In this document: positions 56,714-64,000 of the stretch, piece by piece | How positions within the stretch are numbered: position 1 is the first letter of the stretch | Layout of the letters: each line of letters opens with the position of its first letter | Source of the DNA: Richelia sinica FACHB-800 | Lineage (GTDB): Bacteria; Cyanobacteriota; Cyanobacteriia; Cyanobacteriales; Nostocaceae | DNA: 64,000 nucleotides | Assembly: GCF_014698825.1 (NCBI RefSeq) | Contig: NZ_JACJTT010000007.1 | Span: forward strand, 105,641-169,640 | Direction of reading: 5' to 3' | Notes under the pieces: model-generated | What the model was told of the DNA's origin: nothing | Databases searched by the model: none | Seen by the model: the letters and a program-made list of their open reading frames with translations, nothing else | Translations under genes and position numbers: made by a program

Positions 56714-59700
56714 TTAAGCAATAGGGATGGAAATGATAAACTCTGTACCCTTTCCAGGAGTGGAATTGACTGTAATTCCACCACCATGTTTTTCCACGAT
56801 AATTTGTCGAGCGATCGCTAATCCTAACCCTGTACCTTTATTTACAGCTTTCGTGGTAAACAAATGTTCAAAAATTTTATTCTTTACTTCTGGGGGTATA
56901 CCTGCACCATTATCTTGAATGTGAATATCAATATATTGGCGATCAAGACTCCAATTAGTGGCAATATGAATTAGATTCGGGGCAGATTGAATTTCCAGGA
57001 AATTCCGGCCAAGATTTGATTCTTCTATCGCATCAATGGCATTAGCCAGCAGATTCATAAACACCTGATTCAGTTGTCCAGGAAAACATTGTATTTGGGG
57101 TATATCTGCATAGTTAGTTATGACTTCAATCGCTGGACGAGTATCATTTGCTTTCAGTCGATGCTTCAAAATTAAAATAGTGCTATCCAAACCATCATGA
57201 ATATTGAAAGGCACTTTATACTCAGTATCAGCACGGGAGAAGGTACGCAAACTATTACTAATACTATGAATGCGTTTTACACCTTCTTGCATTGATGCAA
57301 TCAATTTAGGGATATCTTGACGGAGATATTCTAAATCAATATTAGCGATTTCTTCTTCTATTTCAATGCCTGGTTCAGGGAATGTTTGTTGATAAAGGTC
57401 TAGTAAAGTAAATAAATCCTGCACACCTTCATAGGCTGGTTGAATATTGCCAGCAATAAAGCCCACAGGATTATTAATTTCGTGAGCAACTCCAGCCACA
57501 AGATTGCCTAAAGCTGACATTTTTTCACTTTGAATCAAATGGATTTGTACATTTTTGATTTCTTGTAATGCTGCTTCTAATGCTGATGATTTTTGGATAA
57601 TTTCTGCTTCCGCTTTTTTCTGCTTACTCACATCTCGCAAAATCGATAAAGCATGGGGTTTGCCATTATAGATAAAAGCTTTGGCTTTGACTGCAACAGG
57701 GAATAACCGACCATCTTTGTGGATACAAATCACTTCTTCATTAAATTCTTGATCTGCTTTAACTGCGGTGATAAATCTTTCAAAGCTAGATAAATATTCT
57801 TGGTGGATAAAGTCAGCGGGAGCCAGTTCTAACCATTCTTCAATTTTGTAACCATACATTTGGCAACAAGCTGGATTTGCCGCCACAAATTGCCCTGTTT
57901 CCAAATCAATAATTGATAAGCCATCAGCTACAGCTTCAAAAATACTCCGATATTGTGCTTCCTGTTGTGCAAGTAATCCTAAAAATTGCTCTAATTGTTG
58001 TGATTTTTCCTGGGCACGTGCATACAGACGGGCATTATCTAAAGATATGGCTACTTGGGAACATAAAAACTGAATAACTTCTAATCTTTCTTTTGTAAAT
58101 ACTCCAGCAGTAAGCTGATTTTCTAAGTAGAGAACACCAATTAATTTACCTTGGTTAAAAATAGGAGTAACGAGTAAACTTTTGGGTTGAACTCGTAGTA
58201 AATAAGGATCAGATGCAAAGGTCGTTAAATGCAGATTGTCATCAATGATAATAGTTTCCCTTGTATGTTTAACATAATTGATAGGAGCAATGGCAATATC
58301 TTCAGATGTATAAACAGGAATAGATTGTAGTATGCTGGCTTCCTGATCCAAAGTTGTGTAAGCTGCTATCACCCAGGAATTGTCTTGCGGTAAAATCAAG
58401 GCAGCTTTTTTCGCACCTGTATTTTCCATTAAGATTTGCATTAATTCCCATAGCAGTTTATCTAATTCAATGTTACTGCTTAAAGTTTGGGATATTTTAA
58501 TGATGGCAGCTACATCGATAGAGTGAGAAATATGGTGATTAGATAAAGTCCCCACTGTGCTGATTGTGCCAATATGCTCACTGTTTTCTGTGGGAATAAA
58601 ATGCAGTTTTTCTGGGTGTAAAATTGTGGACAGTAATTTGGGATAACGTTTTTCTAAATCCTTGACTTTGGCTGTTGCTCCCCAGCGACTATAACAATAA
58701 TAAGCTTCCACCATATAAGCCTGGGCAACTTTTTCTTTACCCCAATCAAGGTAGAACTTAGCAGCTAGTTCATTAGCGATCGCTTCTTCTTGGATATAAC
58801 TATTTTCCTTGGCTGTGGCAATAGCCTGGTCGTATAATTCCAAAGCATTAGCTTTTTCATCTAATACTCGATATTGTTCTGCTGCTACTAAATAAAATTT
58901 GTGTAAGTAATTCATGGGGGCATAATCAGCCCAATTTTTTAACAGAGACTGATTTGCTGCTACTTTCTCTAAAATTTGTGTTCTTTTTCCACTATCTACT
59001 TGGGAATAAATTGATAGCAGGGCTAGTGAATCATAGGTATAAAACACGGGAGTCATCAGAGAACCTACCCCCGCATCTAAATAATTTTCTGCCTCTAGAG
59101 AAGCGTCTACTGCTACTGAATAATCTGCAAATAAATAAGCTAAAAATGATTTATGCAGATGTAAATAATATAAAGCTCCACGATGATTTGATGCTAAATG
59201 GAGAGGTAACATTTTTTGTTCATCATAAACTTGACCAACAAGATAGTCATGATGTTGTATTTCTCCCAATAAATTCATCACTGCTTGGAGATTAATTTGA
59301 TGAATTTGCAGCACACTTTCTTGTTTGACACTACTAATAAAATCTCCATAGGTTTGCATTTGCCCTGCTAGGGTAGACAAGTCTACCAAACCACTAAAAT
59401 AGGCAAGATGGCTATAGTATTGCAGTGAAAAACTAGCGTGTTCTAAATCTCCTGTATTCAGTGCCGCGGTGTAAGCATCAAATAACTGCGGTAAACAAGT
59501 TCTGACATGCTGTTTCCAATGTTGGGTGAAACAGGTAGCAACAAGGATACCAGGTGCACGAAATGTCTTAATTTTGAGTTTTTCAATTAACTTTAATGCT
59601 AGTTGTCCATACTCATAGCCAGACTCAATTTCTCCAAATACTCCACATAAAATCATGCCGCAGGTAGCATAACCATGAGCATGAGCAGGAGCGTTACCAT

Positions 59701-62548
59701 ATTGCCAGGCCAGTTCTACTTGTTTTGCGGCAATAATGGGTAGAAGTTCTGGTAAAGCTAAATGTGCAGTGGGGCTTAAACTCACAAAAATTCTGGCTGC
59801 GGCTAGTTTCAAAGGGTCTGTCATGACTGGTAAGTCAATTAAGTCCTCAATCCTTCCTGTTGGTAGACCCTGCAACACAGTGGACATAACTGCTTCAATA
59901 TCTGCTTGGGTAGGCTGTTTAGGTACATCCACACCTAAATGCTGGAGAACATCCAAGCCAAAAGCGATCGCTGCTTGTAGACGATTTTGAGCCTTTAAAC
60001 CTTGGAGTTTGACTTCATAGGCTGTAATTTGATCTTCTAGGGTGGTTGTGTTGTCTAATATCTCTTTTACATAGGTTTCCATCTGGTCAAAATGTCCGTT
60101 GAGATAGGCAGCTTCTGCGGCTGCTTCATGTAGTGCTAAGGTCAATTGAGCCTGGTTTTGCCAGCAATCTGGGGGTAATAGCTGGATGCCTGTGGTCAAG
60201 TAGGCGATCGCATCTACATAGGCCGTTGACAGTTTGGCTTTTAAACCAGCACTGAGATTTAATTGAGCTAACTGCAATTTTTCTTCAGTTTTGGTCAACA
60301 GTTCTTGTCCACAATTTAACTGATTGACAATTTCAAAAATTCGTTCTTCTTGATGGTTTGGAGCAATTTGTTGCAGTAACAATTGCCCAATCTGGAAATG
60401 GGTAATTTGCTTTTGACTATCAGCAATTAAAGCATAGGCAGCTTGTTGAACTCGGTCATGAAAGAATTTATAGCTGACAGTTTTACCAACATCCTCCCCC
60501 AGTGATTGATGATCGTTGCCCACATAAATTTTATAAATCTCATTATTTGGTACAATCAACCCCTCTTGTAACCCTTGCCATAAACAAGCTGCGGTTTCTA
60601 TCTCCGACTGTTGAGAAACAATGGCTAAAGTTTTTAAATCAAATGTATTTCCTATACAAGCTGCTAACTGCAAAGCCCGTTGAGTAGATGCAGACAATTT
60701 TTGTAACTGTATAGTCATAAATACCACCACGTCATCTGTCAGAGTAGATTGATTAATTTGGGTGATATCACATTGCCAACAGCTAGCTTGACAATCAAAC
60801 TTGATTAAACCATCTTGATATAATGACTTGAGAAATTGTCTAGCAAAAAATGGATTACCTTGAGTTTTTTGATATACAAGTTTAGTTAAAGGTAAGGATG
60901 AGTTTTGGCTACAACCTAAAGTATCGCTAATTAAATTATTTAACTTTGATTCACTCAGTGGCGCTAAAGTAATAGTTTTTAAATGAGAATTTGACAATCT
61001 AATTTCATCCACCATCAGCATCAATGGATGGGTTGGAGAGACTTCATTATCTCTGTAAGCACCAATCAATAATAAATAACAGTTACTTTTTTCAGTAATT
61101 AATAACTTAATTAACTGCAAAGAAGCCAAATCAGACCATTGCAAATCATCTAAAAATATTACTAATGGATGGTCTTTAGTCGCAAAAACTTGTAAAAACT
61201 TCTGAAATAATAAATAAAAGCGATTTTGACTCGCACTACCTGATAATTCAGGAACTGCTGGTTGTTTACCAATAATACCTTCTAATTCAGGCACAACATC
61301 AATGATGACTTGGGCATTTTCTCCCAAAGCAGCAATAATTTTCTCTTGCCATTCGTGCAATTGCTGATCATTTTCTGACAGTAACTGACCCATTAAATCC
61401 CTTAAAGCTGCGACTAATGCTGAAAAAGGGATATTCCGATTAAATTGGTCAAATTTACCTTTAATAAAATAACCACGTTTCTCAACAACGGGTTTATGAA
61501 TTTCATTGATGACTGCCGTTTTACCAATACCGGAAAAACCAGCTACTAGCACCATCTCTGTTTGGACTAAACTCACTCTATCAAAAGCATCGAGAAGAAA
61601 TTTTACTTCTTTTTCTCGTCCATACAGTTTTTCTGGAATAATAAACCTTTCTTGAATATCCTTACTACCGATGACAAATTTAGGGATTGTACCTGTTGCA
61701 ATTAAACTTTGCCGACAGGTTTCTAAATCAAATTTTAAACCCAAAGCACTTTGATATCTTTCTTCCGCATTTTTTGCCATTAATTTGCCAATAATTTGGG
61801 AAATTATCGGAGGAATATTCGGGTTAATGATATCCGGTGGAGTGGCTTTTTTCGCTAAATGATAATGTACCAACTCCATTGGGTCTTCAAAATCAAAGGG
61901 AATTTTTCCTGTTAATAATTGATAAAATGTCACTCCTAGTGAATAAAAATCTGTCCGGTAGTCTATGCTGCGATTCATCCTACCTGTTTGTTCAGGAGAT
62001 AAATAGGCTAAAGTTCCTTCTAAAATATTGACAGCTTTTAATTTTTGGTTTTCTTTTGGTAAAAGAGAGGCAATACTAAAGTCAATAATTTTTACTTGTT
62101 TTGTGATGGGGTTGATAACTATATTGGCGGGTTTAATATCTTTGTGAATAATACATTGACGGTGAATTTCTGCTAAAATATCGTTAATTTGAATAGCAAT
62201 ATCCAAAAAATCCCCTATAGGTAATCTATGATGAGGATAGCGTTTAACATATTCATTTAGTGCTATTCCTCCATCATCTGCCATCACCAGGATATAACCA
62301 TTTTGATAAGGTTCTAATCCCAACGATTGAACGACACCAGGTATGTTTATATTTTTAGAAATAGTATACTGATTACGAAATTGCACCAGTTCATTGAAAG
62401 TAGGAAATTCTTTCCGCATCAATTTGAGGACAACCGGAAAATTATCAGTCATGCGGATACCCCGATAAACTAATGTCCGTGTTCCTACGTGAATTGTTTC
62501 GGTAATCCTATATTGGGCTAATTTGTTCTCATCTTTAGCCATCTTCAT
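56714..62548 (-). CDS. dual Ser/Thr and His kinase with AAA ATPase, GAF and PAS
   Basis: A 1944-residue protein of the HstK type known from filamentous cyanobacteria. Domains: Ser/Thr kinase (about 12-280; catalytic loop IHKDIKPANI, with HKD in place of HRD; DFG as IDFSIAS), AAA/NACHT-like ATPase (Walker A VAGFSGIGKTAV near 338; Walker B LVIFLDDLQWSD near 470), a long helical TPR-like region (about 750-1290), GAF (about 1350-1510), PAS (about 1530-1645), HisKA with LVAGVAHEINNPVG near 1690, and HATPase_c ([27 protein letters not shown]). The DFS instead of DFG suggests reduced or altered Ser/Thr activity. No membrane helices. The helical region probably senses a ligand or partner protein. Confidence 0.92.
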   Translation of the reverse strand: MKMAKDENKLAQYRITETIHVGTRTLVYRGIRMTDNFPVVLKLMRKEFPTFNELVQFRNQYTISKNINIPGVVQSLGLEPYQNGYILVMADDGGIALNEYVKRYPHHRLPIGDFLDIAIQINDILAEIHRQCIIHKDIKPANIVINPITKQVKIIDFSIASLLPKENQKLKAVNILEGTLAYLSPEQTGRMNRSIDYRTDFYSLGVTFYQLLTGKIPFDFEDPMELVHYHLAKKATPPDIINPNIPPIISQIIGKLMAKNAEERYQSALGLKFDLETCRQSLIATGTIPKFVIGSKDIQERFIIPEKLYGREKEVKFLLDAFDRVSLVQTEMVLVAGFSGIGKTAVINEIHKPVVEKRGYFIKGKFDQFNRNIPFSALVAALRDLMGQLLSENDQQLHEWQEKIIAALGENAQVIIDVVPELEGIIGKQPAVPELSGSASQNRFYLLFQKFLQVFATKDHPLVIFLDDLQWSDLASLQLIKLLITEKSNCYLLLIGAYRDNEVSPTHPLMLMVDEIRLSNSHLKTITLAPLSESKLNNLISDTLGCSQNSSLPLTKLVYQKTQGNPFFARQFLKSLYQDGLIKFDCQASCWQCDITQINQSTLTDDVVVFMTIQLQKLSASTQRALQLAACIGNTFDLKTLAIVSQQSEIETAACLWQGLQEGLIVPNNEIYKIYVGNDHQSLGEDVGKTVSYKFFHDRVQQAAYALIADSQKQITHFQIGQLLLQQIAPNHQEERIFEIVNQLNCGQELLTKTEEKLQLAQLNLSAGLKAKLSTAYVDAIAYLTTGIQLLPPDCWQNQAQLTLALHEAAAEAAYLNGHFDQMETYVKEILDNTTTLEDQITAYEVKLQGLKAQNRLQAAIAFGLDVLQHLGVDVPKQPTQADIEAVMSTVLQGLPTGRIEDLIDLPVMTDPLKLAAARIFVSLSPTAHLALPELLPIIAAKQVELAWQYGNAPAHAHGYATCGMILCGVFGEIESGYEYGQLALKLIEKLKIKTFRAPGILVATCFTQHWKQHVRTCLPQLFDAYTAALNTGDLEHASFSLQYYSHLAYFSGLVDLSTLAGQMQTYGDFISSVKQESVLQIHQINLQAVMNLLGEIQHHDYLVGQVYDEQKMLPLHLASNHRGALYYLHLHKSFLAYLFADYSVAVDASLEAENYLDAGVGSLMTPVFYTYDSLALLSIYSQVDSGKRTQILEKVAANQSLLKNWADYAPMNYLHKFYLVAAEQYRVLDEKANALELYDQAIATAKENSYIQEEAIANELAAKFYLDWGKEKVAQAYMVEAYYCYSRWGATAKVKDLEKRYPKLLSTILHPEKLHFIPTENSEHIGTISTVGTLSNHHISHSIDVAAIIKISQTLSSNIELDKLLWELMQILMENTGAKKAALILPQDNSWVIAAYTTLDQEASILQSIPVYTSEDIAIAPINYVKHTRETIIIDDNLHLTTFASDPYLLRVQPKSLLVTPIFNQGKLIGVLYLENQLTAGVFTKERLEVIQFLCSQVAISLDNARLYARAQEKSQQLEQFLGLLAQQEAQYRSIFEAVADGLSIIDLETGQFVAANPACCQMYGYKIEEWLELAPADFIHQEYLSSFERFITAVKADQEFNEEVICIHKDGRLFPVAVKAKAFIYNGKPHALSILRDVSKQKKAEAEIIQKSSALEAALQEIKNVQIHLIQSEKMSALGNLVAGVAHEINNPVGFIAGNIQPAYEGVQDLFTLLDLYQQTFPEPGIEIEEEIANIDLEYLRQDIPKLIASMQEGVKRIHSISNSLRTFSRADTEYKVPFNIHDGLDSTILILKHRLKANDTRPAIEVITNYADIPQIQCFPGQLNQVFMNLLANAIDAIEESNLGRNFLEIQSAPNLIHIATNWSLDRQYIDIHIQDNGAGIPPEVKNKIFEHLFTTKAVNKGTGLGLAIARQIIVEKHGGGITVNSTPGKGTEFIISIPIA

Positions 62549-62768
62549 GAAAATACCTTTGATATTGATTCAAGTTACCTTCATTGTTTATTGTGCCCAC
62601 ATGAGCACCTGAAGTATCAAAGCATAGGGATGTTTATTGGTACTTGATGAAGATAATTTTTGTCTACTCAACCGCTGTCATCTTCTCTGGTTGAAGCTTG
62701 TGTCATCTCCCATCCAAAGCAAAAATCCCCAAATTACTATGGAGATGTTGTATATATTGACAATCTCT

Positions 62769-62787
62769 AGGCTGAAAATTTCAGCCT
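62769..62787 (-). terminator. hairpin after the acidic-protein gene
   Basis: AGGCTGAA and TTCAGCCT pair over 8 bp with a 3-base loop, 29 bases past the stop at 62816. There is no clear T-run on the minus strand, so termination is only suggested. Confidence 0.45.
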
Positions 62788-62815
62788 TTGTGCAAACCCT
62801 ATCACTGTTATCCTC

Positions 62816-63688
62816 TTAAATATAAACAAGTGATAATTCTGTGAGGCTGAAATTATTACTGTCTTCAATGACCATAATTACCTCTTCAGTAAAGGGCAAC
62901 AGATTATTGTTATCTAAGCCGATTCCCAGACCAGATGTAAACATATCGCTATCCAGCACATATAAGTGAGAATTATCAACTAACTCAAGATTCTCTTCCC
63001 CATTGTTGAACTCTATTACCAAGGGATAATCTGGTAATTCAGCCGAAAAATTAGTTCCCTCATTGTAGAATGTCTGTTGTTCATCTGAGGGCAAATATTC
63101 TGTAGGGACACCATTGCCTCTATTCACATCAATCAAATATTCATTATCTGGACATGGGCAAGCAACTAACACCTCACTGCCGCTGGGAGATAATGACAGG
63201 TTTGTTATCACATCTGCTTCTACTAAGTCTTGACCGCTAGTGTTAAATACCCAGTCACTACCTGAACCATCATCGAGAGACTTGTTTTGTACTGGTTCTA
63301 ATAAAGAGTGATGACTATCTCCGCTAGATAAAGTATCAACTTCTGCACCAGCTTCTAAATCTTCGTTGCCAGATGGCAGTTTATTTTCTCCATCAGCATT
63401 TGTGGAGTGATCCTTGCGTTCACTACCGTCGGGAATCTCGATATCAACGAAACCTGGGAGGCGATCGCTACTGTTATTATTACTAAACAGGTGATTTTCT
63501 GTGTCAAAGGTACTAGTATGATCAGCTTGTCCATTAGTTAGGGATTGAACATCACTAAAGTTAATCCCAAGAATATGATTGTCATCATGAACGAAAATGA
63601 CATATTCATCTTCAATGAGAATAGAATTGCTTTGGTCTTTTCCAGCTTGCTGTACTAGGTTGTTGCTTATTTGTAATGGCTTAATCAT
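62816..63688 (-). CDS. acidic protein of unknown function
   Basis: A 290-residue, strongly acidic protein, rich in Asp, Glu, Asn and Ser and poor in Lys and Arg. It has few Cys (ACPCP near residue 178) and no membrane helix or cleavable signal. Phrases such as NHLFSNNNSSDRLPGFVDIE and DDGSGSDWVFNTSG are low in complexity, while short hydrophobic strands (YVIFVHDDNHILGINF, SLSPSGSEVLVACP) recur, like the linker or start of large secreted calcium-binding proteins. It could be the exported N-terminal part of such a protein or a stand-alone one. The ATG is the only good start. No family recognised. Confidence 0.65.
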   Translation of the reverse strand: MIKPLQISNNLVQQAGKDQSNSILIEDEYVIFVHDDNHILGINFSDVQSLTNGQADHTSTFDTENHLFSNNNSSDRLPGFVDIEIPDGSERKDHSTNADGENKLPSGNEDLEAGAEVDTLSSGDSHHSLLEPVQNKSLDDGSGSDWVFNTSGQDLVEADVITNLSLSPSGSEVLVACPCPDNEYLIDVNRGNGVPTEYLPSDEQQTFYNEGTNFSAELPDYPLVIEFNNGEENLELVDNSHLYVLDSDMFTSGLGIGLDNNNLLPFTEEVIMVIEDSNNFSLTELSLVYI

Positions 63689-63913
63689 AAATTTTGGTTG
63701 TTGTTTTTACATATCTCAATATCTTGTTTTTAACAGTGAAATATGGAAAATACGTGGAATATTTGTGATCAATAAAATTCAGAAATAATACTGTAATCTC
63801 AATAATTTTCCTGTGCTCAATCATGATTAGCACACTTAATATAGGCAGTATGCGTAAGTATTGACAGTAGACACTGATTCAGCAAACCCTATTTATAGCT
63901 GTAGCCAGATTAA

Positions 63914-64000
63914 TTAGGACGCTGCTTGCTTGAGAACGATTTCCATTGCTTCACGTAAATTATCCGATGTGGCTAAAAGCTTGCGAACCCTACTTTTCAA
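63914..64000 (-). CDS. 3' end of a gene running off the window
   Basis: A minus-strand frame, open to the window edge, ends at a TAA at 63914-63916. The visible 28 residues end with LREAMEIVLKQAAS and look helical and charged. The frame is short but has coding-like character; neither the product nor the start can be determined here. Confidence 0.5.
   Translation of the reverse strand: MKSRVRKLLATSDNLREAMEIVLKQAAS

Overview
This window reads as chromosomal DNA of a filamentous, probably heterocyst-forming cyanobacterium (Nostocales). The grounds are frequent GCGATCGC (HIP1) octamers inside and between genes, a photosystem I gene (psaK), a pheophorbide-a-oxygenase-type Rieske protein, a plastid-lipid-associated (fibrillin) protein, octamer tandem repeats of the STRR kind, a 37-bp-repeat CRISPR array, and a very high density of large multidomain Ser/Thr and His kinases. 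No phage, plasmid or insertion-sequence genes were seen.

Left part (1-16.4 kb): the 3' end of a c-type cytochrome, a TPR protein, an overlapping NYN-domain/LptC-like pair behind metG, a gene-poor 0.9 kb stretch with a decayed acyltransferase-like fragment, an alpha/beta hydrolase, a membrane-anchored Ser/Thr kinase, lepA, a small ribbon-helix-helix-like protein, a PAS/GAF histidine kinase, a dense block of tandem and palindromic repeats, an Nfu-type Fe-S scaffold and a GH57 glycosidase.

Middle (16.5-33 kb): a Ser/Thr kinase, then a Ser/Thr kinase fused to a seven-bladed WD40 propeller, a convergent intergenic region holding a strongly folded candidate RNA, a transaldolase-like gene, an unusual CNMP-binding/pseudo-sigma54-AAA/polyferredoxin membrane fusion, a WG-repeat lipid- or envelope-exported protein, a 12-repeat CRISPR array with a leader but no cas genes, the divergent Rieske oxygenase and fibrillin genes, a lipoprotein, an Fe(II)/2-oxoglutarate oxygenase and psaK.

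Right part (33-64 kb): housekeeping groups (sufE-hydrolase-CobW GTPase; glmU; an HD-GYP protein; mnmD divergent from a sulfurtransferase-hydrolase-hisC run), followed by about 20 kb that is almost wholly signalling: a CyaC-type hybrid kinase/adenylate cyclase, a TonB-like protein, tRNA-Gly(TCC), a 1663-residue hybrid kinase with two receivers and an HPt domain, a three-gene partner-switching set (RsbW-like kinase, receiver-PP2C phosphatase, STAS antagonist), a 1944-residue Ser/Thr-plus-His kinase, and an acidic protein of unknown function. The partner-switching set, enclosed by receivers, an HPt domain, a cyclase and a dual kinase, is the best candidate here for a connected but undescribed regulatory circuit. 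All domain assignments come from reading translated sequence; no database search was run.
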